From: Dermacentor variabilis
Taxonomy: Eukaryota; Arthropoda; Arachnida; Ixodida; Ixodidae
Direction of reading: 5' to 3'
Length of the DNA: 64,000 bases
Assembly (NCBI RefSeq): GCF_050947875.1
Contig: NC_134570.1
Coordinates: forward strand, 227,463,265-227,527,264
Shown: positions 28,894 through 39,052 of the stretch, piece after piece
How the letters are laid out: each line of letters begins with the position of its first letter
Position numbering within the stretch: position 1 is the first letter of the stretch
Made by a program: the position numbers and the translations under genes
The notes under the pieces: generated by a model
Told to the model about the DNA's origin: nothing
Database searches by the model: none
The model's input: the letters and a program-made list of their open reading frames with translations, nothing else

Positions 28894-30486
28894 CTACGAA
28901 TGCATGGGGCTAATAACATGTAAGACTACATCTCTGATGAAACCTAATACTGTGTCTGCATTAAAAAGCGGCTCTGGACCAAGAAGCATTGCAGGATGAA
29001 GAGGAATGTGCTGTTGGTATGCTAATGAAAAATGTCTCTTTCTCTCAGATTCGGCTTCCCGACACTCCAGGAGGACGTGGAGTACGGTCAGCCTCTCCCC
29101 GCATCTACCACAAGTTGGAGGCTCACTTCCGGTGAGTAGAAAATTATGGGTGCCAAACGTGTGTCCTATTCTGAGACGACAGAATAGGACATCTGTTCGG
29201 CGTGATTTTGTAGTAGAGGGCCAGAATCCTAACTGTGGTTTTATCAGGTGGAGCTTATTATTCGTTTCCGCGTCCCACATGCGTTGCCAGTGGTCCCACA
29301 ATCTCCTTCGCAAGAAAGGCCTCAGATCTGTGACAGGCACCGCCGCAGTAGGGTTTACAGTTTGCGATGCGATTGACGTGGCCATCTCGTCCGCCAGAAC
29401 GTTACCCTCAATGCTCCTGTGGCCAGGCACCCAGCATATAATGATACGCTGGTTAGATATGTACGCTTTACACAAGACGGTGTAGAGTTCACTAAGTACA
29501 GGATTTTTGTGTGTATAGACTGACATCAAGGCCTTCACGACGCTTAGGGAGTCTGTATAGATCGCTGCTTTTGGAAGTTTTGATTTTCTTATTTGCTTCA
29601 CAGCAGAAAGTAATGCGTAGGCCTCAGCCGTAAATATGCTTGTTTCCGGATGCAGTACGTCGGATTCCGAGAAGGATGGGCCGACGGCTGCATAGGATAC
29701 CCCGGCATTTGACTTCGAAGCGTCTGTGTAGAACTCTGCACAGGAATGCTTGTGCTGGAGTTCTAGGAAATGCATTCTGATTTCGGCCTCAGGAGCGTGC
29801 TTTGTAACTTGAATGAAAGATGTGTCGCATTGTATCAGCTGCCACTCCCAAGGAGGTAGCAGCTTGGCTGGATGCATTAGGCGAAGCTCGGGGAGTGGGA
29901 CATGTATCTCATCACTAAGCTCCCTCACTCGAAGCGAGAAAGGCTTTCTTACAGAAGGACGATTATGGAATAGTGTAGTGCAGGTCATATCGTTAACAGC
30001 GTTAAAACATGGATGTTGATGATTGGAGTGTATTTTTAGGAAATATGTAAGGCTGATGTAAGTTCTCTGTAGATGGAGCGACCATTCATTTGATTCCGCG
30101 TATAAGCTGTCAATCGGGCTTGTTCTGAAAGCACCAGTGGCTAAGCGGATACCTAGATGGTGGATAGGATCTAGGATCTTTAGTGCGCTCGGAGCGGCAG
30201 AGTTATATACGACGGCACCATAGTCCAATCGTGATCGAATTAGGCTCTTATAAACATTCATCAGACACTTCCTGTCGCTACCCCATGTTGAGTGGGATAG
30301 AACTTTAAGCAAGTTCATTGTCCTTAGGCATTTTTCTTTAAGATATTTAATGTGCTGTATAAAAGTGAGCTTGGAGTCAAGTATAATACCTAAAAATTTG
30401 TGTTTTTTGTTGATAGGTATTTGATGTCCACTCAGTTGAACACAAGGATCTGGAGCCAGGCCTCTCTTTCTAGTAAAAAAACACAA
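28894..30486 (-). CDS. LINE ORF2, C-terminal half: RT thumb and RNase H
   Basis: 530 residues, in frame with the upstream half except for a one-base slip at a run of seven A (about 30474-30480). It begins in the RT thumb (KKHKFLGIILDSKLTFIQHI, SLIRSRLDYGAVVY). RNase H lies at about residues 245-370: CAEFYTDASKSNAGVSYAAV, TAEAYALLSAV, AAIYTDSLSVVKAL, IICWVPGHRSIEGNVLADEM. All RNase H acidic residues seem present. A Cys/His motif near residue 470 (PPTCGRCGERLTVLHVLLEC) is the zinc-type tail common in such LINEs. The first methionine is not a true start. Confidence 0.92.
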   Translation of the reverse strand: MCFFTRKRGLAPDPCVQLSGHQIPINKKHKFLGIILDSKLTFIQHIKYLKEKCLRTMNLLKVLSHSTWGSDRKCLMNVYKSLIRSRLDYGAVVYNSAAPSALKILDPIHHLGIRLATGAFRTSPIDSLYAESNEWSLHLQRTYISLTYFLKIHSNHQHPCFNAVNDMTCTTLFHNRPSVRKPFSLRVRELSDEIHVPLPELRLMHPAKLLPPWEWQLIQCDTSFIQVTKHAPEAEIRMHFLELQHKHSCAEFYTDASKSNAGVSYAAVGPSFSESDVLHPETSIFTAEAYALLSAVKQIRKSKLPKAAIYTDSLSVVKALMSVYTHKNPVLSELYTVLCKAYISNQRIIICWVPGHRSIEGNVLADEMATSIASQTVNPTAAVPVTDLRPFLRRRLWDHWQRMWDAETNNKLHLIKPQLGFWPSTTKSRRTDVLFCRLRIGHTFGTHNFLLTGSEPPTCGRCGERLTVLHVLLECREAESERKRHFSLAYQQHIPLHPAMLLGPEPLFNADTVLGFIRDVVLHVISPMHS

Positions 30487-32612
30487 GAGCTTTTGTGGGG
30501 GTTGATCTTAAATCCGTTTTCGTCAGTCCACTTGCAAACCTTGTTCAGGCCCTGCTGTACCTGACTCTCGCATACTGCGAGGTTGCAGGATTTAAAGCCT
30601 ATTTGTATATCGTCGACGTATACGGAATAAAAAATGGCCGGTGGCAGTGAAGCATGTAGTGTGTTCATCTTAACAATAAAAAGAGTGCAGCTGAGCACAC
30701 CTCCCTGGGGTACACCAGTTTCCTGCGTAAAAGGACGTGACAGTGCATTACCGACTTTTACACGGAAGGTACGGTTGGACAAATAGCTTTCTATTAGGGC
30801 GAGCATATTGCCACGGATGCCCATTCCCGACAAGTCTCTCAAGATTCCGTAGCGCCACGCTGTGTCGTACGCCTTCTCCATATCGAGGAACACGGATAGG
30901 AAATATTGCTTATGTAGAAAGGCGTCGCGAATGTTTCCCTCAATGCGCACAAGGTGATCAATTGTAGACCGCCCTTCCCTGAAGCCACACTGAAAGGGAT
31001 CAAGCATTTGGTTTAATTCCAGGAAATGTATGAGTCGCCGATTAACCATTTTCTCAAACAGCTTACAAATGCAACTTGTGAGGGCTATCGGGCGGTAACT
31101 TGATGCCAACGAAGGATCTTTACCTTGCTTCAGAATGGGAATCACAATCGCTTCTCTCCATGCAAGTGGAAGATATCCAGCAGCCCAAATAGTGTTAAAA
31201 AGTGCAAGTAAAGTCAATTGTGTATCAGTGTGTACGTTCTTAATTATGTCGTACATAATTCTGTCAGGTCCTGGTGCAGAGCTCTTGCATGTGATCAAGG
31301 CAGCTCTTAGCTCGGCAATGCTAAAGGGACGGTTGTAAGGCTCATTCTCTCGACCTTTTCTTGGTAATGGCTTACGTTCTTCTGTTTCTTTGTGTTTGAG
31401 AAAGGATTGTGTATAATTTGTTGAACTTGACACGCTCTCAAAATATTCCCCAAGTGAGTCGTCCTGGTCTTGCAGTGTATCTCCCTGTGTGTTTACCAGG
31501 GGGAGTGAAAGTGTTTGCCGCCCTCTAATCCTATTTACTCTGTTCCAGGCTTTGGCCTCATCCCTAAACGAGTTAATACTTGATAAAAACTTGTGCCAGC
31601 TTTCTCTTCTGGCCTGTCGGCGGGTTCGCCTGCCTTGGGACCTTATTTTTTTAAAGTTCATAAGATTCTCTGCAGTGGGAGAAGCGCGCAGCAACCCCCA
31701 CGCCTTGTTCTGATTCTTACGGGCGATCCTACATTCGCTGTTCCACCACGACACACGTCGTTTGCATGCCAGACCACTCACTTCGGATATGCATTTAGAT
31801 GTGACATCTATTATGAATGCTGTAAAGAATTCGACTGCAGCATCAATTCCTAACGAAGACAAGTCAGCCCATGAGATACTAGACAGAGATCGAAATTTCT
31901 CCCAATCGGCTGTCTCAACCTTCCATCTAAGAGCGTGTGGTGGATATTCATTTTCTTTCGGTGATCTTAGCAGTATAGGGAAGTGGTCGCTGCCGTAAGG
32001 GTTGTCGGTAACTTCCCATTCAAGTTCAGGCAGTACAGACGGGGAGACTATGCTAAGGTCTATGGAAGAATAGGTTCTATTTGCAAGAGAGTAATATGTG
32101 TGTTCCTTTTTATTCAACAGACAAGCACCAGAAGAAAAGAGGAACTGTTTGAGAAGACGTCCTCGCGCATCTATACGAGGGTCGCCCCACAGGTAGTTAT
32201 GTGCATTGAAATCGCCAAGAACAACGTAGGGTTCTGGCAATTCATCAATAAAGGACTGAAATTCATGTTTGCTTAGTTTATAATGTGGGGATATATAAAG
32301 TGAGCAAATAGTGATAAGCTTGTTTAGCAGAATGACTCGAACCGCCACTGCCTCAAGGGCCGTTCGTAGCTGCAAACGTTGACAGGCTATGCTTTTTTGA
32401 ATTATAATTGCAACACCGCCCGATGATGCGAGAGAATCATCGCGATCTTTGCGAATAGTAACGTGTTGTCGAAGAAAATTTGTGTGTTTTGGTTTTAAGT
32501 GTGTTTCCTGTAAACACAGCACTTTCGGATTGTGTTTATGGGTAAGTTCTTGCACATCATCGAGATTCCTAAGAAGACCTCTGACATTCCATTGAATGAT
32601 TTGTGTATCCAT
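30432..32612 (-). CDS. LINE ORF2, N-terminal half: AP endonuclease and RT
   Basis: 726 residues starting MDTQIIQWNVRGLLRNLDDV, the canonical endonuclease start, 49 bp after the ORF1 stop. Endonuclease at 1-215: VLCLQETHLK, YVVLGDFNAHN, SSIDLSIVS, GSDHFPILL. RT at about 440-700: AIVIPILKQGKDPSLASSYR, QCGFREGRSTIDHLVRIEG, SVFLDMEKAYDTAW, ETGVPQGGVLSCTLFIVKMN, YSVYVDDIQIGF. The active site YVDD is intact. The last residues (FLLEREAWLQILVFN) are out-of-frame products of the slip at the A-run. Confidence 0.93.
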   Translation of the reverse strand: MDTQIIQWNVRGLLRNLDDVQELTHKHNPKVLCLQETHLKPKHTNFLRQHVTIRKDRDDSLASSGGVAIIIQKSIACQRLQLRTALEAVAVRVILLNKLITICSLYISPHYKLSKHEFQSFIDELPEPYVVLGDFNAHNYLWGDPRIDARGRLLKQFLFSSGACLLNKKEHTYYSLANRTYSSIDLSIVSPSVLPELEWEVTDNPYGSDHFPILLRSPKENEYPPHALRWKVETADWEKFRSLSSISWADLSSLGIDAAVEFFTAFIIDVTSKCISEVSGLACKRRVSWWNSECRIARKNQNKAWGLLRASPTAENLMNFKKIRSQGRRTRRQARRESWHKFLSSINSFRDEAKAWNRVNRIRGRQTLSLPLVNTQGDTLQDQDDSLGEYFESVSSSTNYTQSFLKHKETEERKPLPRKGRENEPYNRPFSIAELRAALITCKSSAPGPDRIMYDIIKNVHTDTQLTLLALFNTIWAAGYLPLAWREAIVIPILKQGKDPSLASSYRPIALTSCICKLFEKMVNRRLIHFLELNQMLDPFQCGFREGRSTIDHLVRIEGNIRDAFLHKQYFLSVFLDMEKAYDTAWRYGILRDLSGMGIRGNMLALIESYLSNRTFRVKVGNALSRPFTQETGVPQGGVLSCTLFIVKMNTLHASLPPAIFYSVYVDDIQIGFKSCNLAVCESQVQQGLNKVCKWTDENGFKINPHKSSCVFLLEREAWLQILVFN

Positions 32613-32661
32613 ATTTAAAGAAAAAATTGTGCTGTGTTTACGGAAATGGAGGTGATGCCGC

Positions 32662-33954
32662 TTAGGTTACAGAGCTCTTTCGAGGCCCTGTAACGGGGGT
32701 TCTGCCCTTTCTGGAGCGTTCGAGGGAGCCTCGCCGCTCCTTAGGCGCTTGGTGCGCCTTGAGAATAGGTGTAGTGTCCATTGCCTCTTGTGAGGCGCCG
32801 GACACGTGCTCTTGCGAGCGAGAAGTTACCAGGGAGAGTCCCGCCTTGGAGGGCAAGACCCCTGCGCCCACCAGCCCGGAGGTCGATGGGGCTCCCTGGG
32901 GGATTTGGCTGCGCCGGCCGTTGCCAGCGCTGGAAGGGACCTGGGAGGTTGAGGCAGCCTCGGCTGCGCTCACCTTCGGGGTCGATGATCCCTTCTCCTC
33001 GGTTGACGGAGCAGCCCTAGCTGCAACCGCCGCGGGGGCAGATTGCGTAACTGCCGACTCACTGACTGTGGGTCGGACAGCCGCTGGAAGCCTTTGTGTC
33101 GCTGCCCCCTGGCGCGTCACATCGGCAAAGCTTTTCTTGGGCAGGTATGAAACCCGCCTGCGTGCCTCCTTGAAAGTGATATTTTCTTTTACTTTTATGG
33201 TTACTATTTCTTTTTCTTTTTTCCAAGACGGGCAGGACCGCGAGTACGCGGCATGCTCGCCATCACAGTTGACACAGTGTGGGGTATTCTGGCATGTTTC
33301 AGAGGAGTGTTCGTGTTCACTACACTTGGCACAAGTCATCCGGCCTCGACAGTTCTGTGAGCTGTGGCTGAACCTTTGACACTTGAAGCATCTCAGGGGA
33401 TTTGGCACATATGGCCTAACACGAATCTTGAGGTACCCGGCCTCGATGGTGTCGGGCAGAACACTAGAGCCGAAAGTAAGTATTAGGTGTTTTGTCTGAA
33501 TTTCTTTTCCTTCCCGCCTAATCTTAATTCGTTTGACACTGACGACGTTCTGATCACTCCAGCCCTCCAGGAGTTCAGTTTCAGATAGCTCTAGCAAATC
33601 AGCATCGGAGACGACGCTGCGCGTGGTATTCATGGTATGGTGTGGGGTAACTGTAACCAGAACATCGCCAAAGGACACTAGTTTAGGTAGTTTTTCATGT
33701 TGTTTCTCATCACGAAGCTCCAGTAGGAGATTGCCGCTTGCCATTTTCGACGCTTTGTAGCCAGGTCCAAAGACTTCAGTCAGGGTTTTCGATACCAGAA
33801 AAGGTGAGATCATTCTCACCGTCTTTCCAGATTGATCAGAGTGGACGACGTGAAAGCGGGGAAAGTTACATGTTCGGTTGCCCAAAAATTGAAAGACTTC
33901 GGTGCGCCCTCGTTTAGGGGGGTGATCAGGAAATGGGGGAAAAGAATTTTCCAT
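32662..33954 (-). CDS. LINE ORF1, gag-like with CCHC zinc knuckles
   Basis: Start chosen at MENSFPPFPDHPPKRGRTEV (33954); eight residues of the same frame precede it. Residues about 30-190 form an RRM-like gag region. Three knuckles follow near 195-250: CFKCQRFSHSSQNC, CAKCSEHEHSSETC, CVNCDGEHAAYSRSC. Residue 290 onward is Ala/Ser/Pro-rich and disordered (VTQSAPAAVAARAAPSTEEK), with a Lys/Arg tail. Zinc-knuckle ORF1 proteins bind LINE RNA to form the RNP. The frame is intact. Confidence 0.9.
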   Translation of the reverse strand: MENSFPPFPDHPPKRGRTEVFQFLGNRTCNFPRFHVVHSDQSGKTVRMISPFLVSKTLTEVFGPGYKASKMASGNLLLELRDEKQHEKLPKLVSFGDVLVTVTPHHTMNTTRSVVSDADLLELSETELLEGWSDQNVVSVKRIKIRREGKEIQTKHLILTFGSSVLPDTIEAGYLKIRVRPYVPNPLRCFKCQRFSHSSQNCRGRMTCAKCSEHEHSSETCQNTPHCVNCDGEHAAYSRSCPSWKKEKEIVTIKVKENITFKEARRRVSYLPKKSFADVTRQGAATQRLPAAVRPTVSESAVTQSAPAAVAARAAPSTEEKGSSTPKVSAAEAASTSQVPSSAGNGRRSQIPQGAPSTSGLVGAGVLPSKAGLSLVTSRSQEHVSGASQEAMDTTPILKAHQAPKERRGSLERSRKGRTPVTGPRKSSVT

Positions 33955-34091
33955 GAATAGGCATAATAAATTCGGCAACAGCGCCGACCGCCCACCATGG
34001 AGCCCAACGAAGGGGACGCGGCAGAGCTTGCATGCAAGTCTGCACTACGCCAGTCGTACGCCGCCACTATAACCAAATATGGTGTACCCAA

Positions 34092-34129
34092 GGTTGGATA
34101 GCCACACAGGGAAGTGTGGCTATCCAACC
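34092..34129. other. Perfect 16-bp hairpin in the LINE 5' UTR
   Basis: GGTTGGATAGCCACAC at 34092-34107 and its exact reverse complement at 34114-34129, separated by AGGGAA. It lies 137 bp upstream of the chosen ORF1 start in the sense of the LINE. Confidence 0.85.
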
Positions 34130-34504
34130 CTTGCCGCCAAGAAGAAGGAAGTGAATAGAAGAGAGAAGGAGACAGGAAAGGTGGAAAGTAAGGGAAAGAC
34201 GAAGGCTAGAGGGAGAGAGAGACAGGAAAAGGCAACTACCGATTTCCCCCGGGTGGGTCAGTCCGGGGGTGCCGTCTATGTGAAGCCGAGGCCGAAGAGG
34301 TGTGTTGCCTCCGCCGGGGGGCCTTAAAGGTCCAAACACCCAGCATCGGCTCAACCCCCAGGATCCCCTTTTCCCCAGACACGGCTAAGCCGCGCACGGC
34401 TACACGCGGGAGGGTCCAACCCTCGTGTGCTCGGGTACGTGGTGTCGCAACACACCAAACGCCTGCTGACGCAGACGCCCCTGCGGGGTCAAATCACAGT
34501 CATG

Positions 34505-36472
34505 CCACAGCCATTGTTGTATTTGTTATTTGTTTATCTGACCGGGCAAGTAACACCAATGTAAGCACAATTATTCACCCTGAATAGCTCTGCTAGCATT
34601 GTTTGTAGTAAAAAATGCTGAGTGAAGTTGAATGTGTTTTATTGAGGCAATTATTTAATTCACAAGCCATCGGCATAGTGATGGACAGCCAGGTTCAGAC
34701 AATGACATTTGTGAAGTAATAAATGGTGAAAGTTGCAAAAGCTCTCAGTGCACTGCTTCACTGGCTCCACTCACTGAAAAATGTCTTTGCAACGATGAAA
34801 GCGTCAGACAGGAAATGACTCCCCGCTGCACAATGTTATTCCTGTTGAAAACTTTTACCATCTAATGTGATGGGCAGCGAAACCATCTCTTTACTAAGAC
34901 TGAATGCATGAAAAATGCAACAGCATAGAAAGATGTTGCTTCGCAATATGCCGCCTTTCATGTGCACTCCTGGCGAGCTGCCACATGTACTGTTGCATAA
35001 ACATGAACAGAGGTATGAGGCAAAGTTGCTGTGCAACCCACATGACGCTTTTAAGAAAATGTATCTCTAAACCTTTCTGTTTTCATAGGCGATCAAAATT
35101 TGTTTTGAGCAAGTTGGTTAATAACATAATAATAATAACATAATAACAATAGCAACAACACAGAAGCAAGGACAGAAAACACAGCGAGTAGGCAGATTGA
35201 TAAGACAAGGTAGACCACTGAGAAAGGTTTTAATGAGATGGAAGAGGCCAGCCCTGCAGTGTACAGTAGTTAGTGCTTTCAATGAGATCCGTTAATGAAA
35301 ATATGTAAAGACTTTGCTGAAAGAAAACTAGCAAAAACAAATGTCAATATAAGATAAAAGGACAGAAATAAGCATATGCGTAAACATGCATGGAATCAGG
35401 CACACAAACGCGAAAACTAAGAAAAACTCAAATATAAAGAAATGTGGGAAATTAAAAAAAAATTGACAAATGCAAGAAAACATACACACATTTACAAACT
35501 GACCTGGGTAGAGGTATTATAGCAGCTTGTTCACAAGCTGCTGTGCCTACTTTCTCGTATGTTTTTTTTTAACCGTTCCCTTAACCCTGTCTTTTTAATT
35601 GCAACATATCACAAGAATCGAAAAACAGCACGAAGCTGTTGTGAGAAACCATATCGAGCGCTGGCAACACAACTTATGCGTGACTGTGCCACAGCACGCA
35701 TTCTACAGCTTGCGCGCGTGGTGAGCACTGGTGGAAAGCAATCAATCGACGGTGCCACACAACGCTCGAGCATCACCGTTAGACGCACGAGCGCCGCCGT
35801 TAGACGCTCGGGCATCTCAGTGCTGAAAACGATCGTTCACGCTAAATTAATGGCGACAGATCTTGGCGTTGGAGGCTTCTTTTGCAAATATTTTCTGTTG
35901 AGACGCTCGTAAGTTTGCTTCATGCGCGGACGCTTTTCTCATTTCTCCTGAGAATGGTTTTGCTCCATCACTTCATCTCGTCTGACGAGAAACGCAGCGA
36001 CACAGTACACGCACACACCCACCGCTGACAGTAGGCACCAGACTTTGGCAAACATTTCTCGTTGTACCTTCACACGGGAGCGAAATAAAACAGACATGGA
36101 ACAAATAGGCAGGATCTGTGTTTGCAGCGGTCGCCGTGGGATGCTGTTTTCAGGCAAAGCGTAGTGCAGCGTCAGCGATGCTTGCTGCAATGTTTCTTCG
36201 CCGGATCACGGCTTGGAATAAATGCACGCGGCACAAATGCCGCATCGTAAGCTCGCAGTAATATTTCCGGATGATAGACAATCAAAAACAGTTTGGGAAT
36301 TCACTGTGACGAGGCGTTGACGCGCACAGCTGACGCGACTTGGCCCAGCTCGAAGCCCGGGCGGCCATCTTCTCCGACGGCGGGGCCACCGGCTGTACGG
36401 CGCATGACGTCAGTCCAGAGTGCGCGCCCATTGGTGGATGTTCATGTGCATCCGCCTCGGAGGAGTAAACGC
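34505..36472. other. Right interior of the TA transposon; no gene recognised
   Basis: AT-rich sequence with short low-complexity stretches (AATAATAAT near 35130). No convincing gene was recognised; the open frames are 60-120 codons. Near the right end it becomes GC-rich (36300-36460). It belongs to the transposon because it lies between the 16-bp LINE duplication and the right inverted repeat. Confidence 0.5.
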
Positions 36473-36501
36473 CCCCTTTTTTCTAAAGTTGTATCCGACT
36501 A
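36473..36501 (-). repeat. Right terminal inverted repeat of the TA transposon
   Basis: Ends CTAAAGTTGTATCCGACTA, partner of 25079-25107. A related terminus (TTGTATCCGACTG) closes a MITE at 53424. Confidence 0.9.
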
Positions 36502-36569
36502 TACTTATTAATGAACACCTCGCGAAACTACATGTTTACATAAAACGCGTCTTTCGAATCTCGAGCTTC

Positions 36570-37733
36570 TCAAACAAAACATAAACAGAGCTCATACCTT
36601 ACATATTGAAAGAAACTTAAATCGCGAAAATTATCCGAGTGCTCAAAAAATAAAACCAAACACTTCATTTCTACGGAAGCGCTCTTGGCCTCCCTTTCCA
36701 AGCGCTTACGTCTGACTCGTACTTTGAGCCGTACCCGAGGTGGTCGCGGTCTGAAAGCTACTCTGGCTACCAAGGAACAACAAAAGGGCTGACTCACTAT
36801 CAGCTCCCCCAAGACGTTACAGTCCCCTGCCAATTTGCGTCCTGGCGCCCCTCTTTCATCACGATCTCGATTGACCGCGTCACTACTCCCCACCTGGTCT
36901 CGTCTTGCTTCCTTGCGCTTCTTTGTACTACATGCTGAGCTTCGAAGAGAACGACGGAACGACGAGGAATTTAACTGCCCCGTGACCTTTGACCGCGTCC
37001 GTGCAGAACATGCTTCGCGGTCCCCCTTTGACCGGTGGCTCGAACGTGTTTGATGCGTCAACATCGTCAGTGACGACCGCACCTTTCTTTTCCTCGCGCC
37101 CTGCCCTTTTGGGTCTCTCACAGTCTTTGGCGGCGCTACATTAGTCACCGCATTCCTATCTTTAGGGCGCTTCTTTCTGCGGCGCTTTTTCTGTGAATTC
37201 TCTTTCACGTCGCTCTCTCGCGCCTCGAGCTGGCCGTTACACATTTCGTCGGCCCGGATCGGTCTCTTAGCCGCACATTCCGAGTGATTTACATTTAAAT
37301 CTACTCTCACTTTGCCTCGACTGGCGGACACCTCAACCGACTCTTGAACAATGCAGCAGGCTTTACTCGAGTTATGCAACTCGCACTCTTGCGAACTGCC
37401 GTCTACTGCATTGCCCAGCTCACGCTGTGCATCAGCACACAGCGCGTCGATATCAATCGCTGTCTCACGCGCACAGTCCGAATGATTACTAACTGAATCA
37501 TACCTATCTAGGCTACCTAGACTGGCGGAGAGCTCCACCAATCCCTGAACAATGCAGTTGTCCTCTCTTGAGCTACGGAGCTCGCCATCTTGAGAACTAC
37601 TCCCAACTGCATCGTCCAGCTCGCACATCACTTCGGCCCGCAGATCTGACCTGACATGGGTGCTCGCGCCTGTCGGGTCAGCAGTACCCTTTTCTTCGCT
37701 AGCAACCTCGCTAACATTACCAGTGACGCACAC
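36570..37733 (-). CDS. Lys/Arg-rich ORF of the non-autonomous gypsy-like element
   Basis: 387 residues, no recognised domain. The first 170 residues are acidic and contain two diverged copies of a block (AQRELGNAVDGSSQECEL compared with CELDDAVGSSSQDGELRSS). Residues 180-280 are strongly basic (KENSQKKRRRKKRPKDRN, SLRSSACSTKKRKEARRDQ). A similar frame, broken, lies at 44734-45420 (KRPIRADKMCNGQHEARDD), so the family carries it. Conservation across two copies suggests that it was a real protein. It is not RT, integrase or protease; nucleic-acid binding is only a guess from composition. Confidence 0.55.
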   Translation of the reverse strand: MCVTGNVSEVASEEKGTADPTGASTHVRSDLRAEVMCELDDAVGSSSQDGELRSSREDNCIVQGLVELSASLGSLDRYDSVSNHSDCARETAIDIDALCADAQRELGNAVDGSSQECELHNSSKACCIVQESVEVSASRGKVRVDLNVNHSECAAKRPIRADEMCNGQLEARESDVKENSQKKRRRKKRPKDRNAVTNVAPPKTVRDPKGQGARKRKVRSSLTMLTHQTRSSHRSKGDREACSARTRSKVTGQLNSSSFRRSLRSSACSTKKRKEARRDQVGSSDAVNRDRDERGAPGRKLAGDCNVLGELIVSQPFCCSLVARVAFRPRPPRVRLKVRVRRKRLEREAKSASVEMKCLVLFFEHSDNFRDLSFFQYVRYELCLCFV

Positions 37734-37874
37734 GCGCGGTAACTGCCAATTTGTTCGCAGCTGGCCTAGCTGTCTCTACAGTCATCTGTTGGCACAGCAC
37801 CTCGTTGCTCTCCCTGCGGCCTTTAACGGCCTCTGTTGCCACTAAGGCATCGTTAGCTAGCCTTTTCCCTTTAC

Positions 37875-38390
37875 TTATGAATGTGCAGCCAATCTCACAG
37901 GCACTGCGTCGGATCTTGGCGAAAATCCGCTAGACACTTCCTCATTCTTGTGCTCTGTACTGCCTACAGAATTTTCAGACAGCCGTTGTCTCTGTGCCTT
38001 TAATTGATCAACATATTGTAGCTTTTTTAACAATGCTGCCTTCTCTCTCTCATACTTTTGCTCACGCTCACGCTTACGTCCTTGATACTCACGTTCGCGT
38101 TCATTCTCACATTCGTGACACTCACACCTAAGAGTAAGTTCTTGAAGCTCACGCTTCCGTTCATTCTTGCGTTCTTGATGCTTACGCTCACTTTTACGTT
38201 CATGACGCTCACGCACACGTTCACAATGCTCAGGCTCCCGTGGTTCTTGTATCACCTCCCAAGCAAGCTCAATGCTTTTACCATCATTGCCACTATCTTC
38301 AATCGCCTTTATGATAGCTGGCGTTTTCATCTGTTCATCCGCCTCAACTCCCAAATCGTCGCACACCAACAACAAGTCTAACCTCATCAA
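37875..38390 (-). CDS. Gypsy gag N-terminal domain with charged repeats
   Basis: 171 residues. It starts MMRLDLLLVCDDLGVEADEQ, then MKTPAIIKAIEDSGNDGKSI and ELAWEVIQEPRE, the N-terminus I associate with tick gypsy gags. Residues 55-130 are an extremely Arg/Glu/Lys/His-rich helical stretch with repeated ER-HERK-type units. The domain stops before any gag capsid core, so it is truncated compared with full gags. It lies downstream of the right LTR and leader in minus sense. Confidence 0.7.
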   Translation of the reverse strand: MMRLDLLLVCDDLGVEADEQMKTPAIIKAIEDSGNDGKSIELAWEVIQEPREPEHCERVRERHERKSERKHQERKNERKRELQELTLRCECHECENEREREYQGRKREREQKYEREKAALLKKLQYVDQLKAQRQRLSENSVGSTEHKNEEVSSGFSPRSDAVPVRLAAHS

Positions 38391-38594
38391 CCTTTCCCAA
38401 GATCCATGGCAGCTGCCCCGACTGGTGGTTAGAACTGTTTCCCTTCATTAGTGCAAACACACAATGCAACAAATTCCCGATTCCCAGAACTATCAAAATG
38501 AACACACAACATTTGAATCTGGCGAATCAAAAGGAAAAAAAAATCACGCGCTCACTTACGGTTGCAGCACCCTGCCATCTGGTTCATTGGTCCG

Positions 38595-38780
38595 CTGTTC
38601 CCACTTCCTCAGGACTCCCTGGGTCGAAGGCTTGCTCTTTTCCGCTACTCCCAGTTTCTCAGGACCTCTTTCGACGAAGGCTCTCTCTTCTTTGCTCTTC
38701 CCGGTTTCTCGCGACTCCTTTGGACAAAGGCTCTTTTTTGCTGCTCCGGGTTCTTCAGGATTTCTCTCGACGAAGGTTGA
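38595..38780 (-). repeat. Leader tandem repeat, about 48 bp x 4
   Basis: Four diverged units share CCCAGTTTCTCAGGAC-type and TCGACGAAGGCTC-type blocks, between the right (5') LTR and gag of the gypsy-like element. All three forward frames stay open for about 70-100 codons, a by-product of the repeat. Confidence 0.6.
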
Positions 38781-39052
38781 TCCGTAGCGCTGCCACCAGT
38801 TGATGCATTTGGAGGCGATCCCACCGCTAGCAACCAGTTATAGGAGTTGAGGGGGACTTTGGGATGAAAAACTTGGGAGGTTTATTTACATGATTTACAG
38901 TGAGCGTCAATTAACAGTCTTAAAGTCATTACGGGCCGGCAGCAACTCGGACGCTGCGACCCGCGGCAAGAAGCTCGAAAGAAATGAATCAAGGAATGCT
39001 CTAGGAATGCTCTAGGAATGCCCTTCTGCTGCTCCCGGTCTGCGTCTTTTAA

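Larger units (their letters stand above)
28522..34488 (-). mobile_element. RNase-H-containing LINE (I/LOA-type), full length, innermost element
   Basis: 5967 bp on the minus strand, flanked by a perfect 16-bp target duplication TCAAATCACAGTCATG (28506-28521 and 34489-34504). It has a GC-rich 5' UTR, ORF1 with zinc knuckles, ORF2 with endonuclease, RT and RNase H, and a 3' tail of CAT repeats (ATGATGATG on the plus strand at 28520-28536). Only one frameshift in ORF2 was found, so it is young. An RNase H C-terminal to RT points to the I/LOA/ingi group. Confidence 0.93.
25079..36501 (+). mobile_element. TA-flanked DDE transposon of Tc1/mariner type (Sailor-like), expanded by nested insertions
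   Basis: Both ends carry TAGTCGGATACAACTTTAG, with at least 29 bp of perfect inverted repeat. The target TA is duplicated (25077-25078 and 36502-36503). The second copy of the host gypsy-like element has the empty site, continuous across GCCTACCTACTTATTAATG on the opposite strand. Net length without the nested LINE and solo LTR is about 4.7 kb. It encodes a broken transposase with an HTH part and a DDE part. Confidence 0.85.

Noticed and set aside
32759..33379. 206-codon plus-strand open frame
   Set aside because: It is antisense to LINE ORF1 (zinc-knuckle region), which explains its length.
35559..35912. 117-codon plus-strand frame as a host gene
   Set aside because: No domain, low complexity at the start, and it lies inside the TA transposon.
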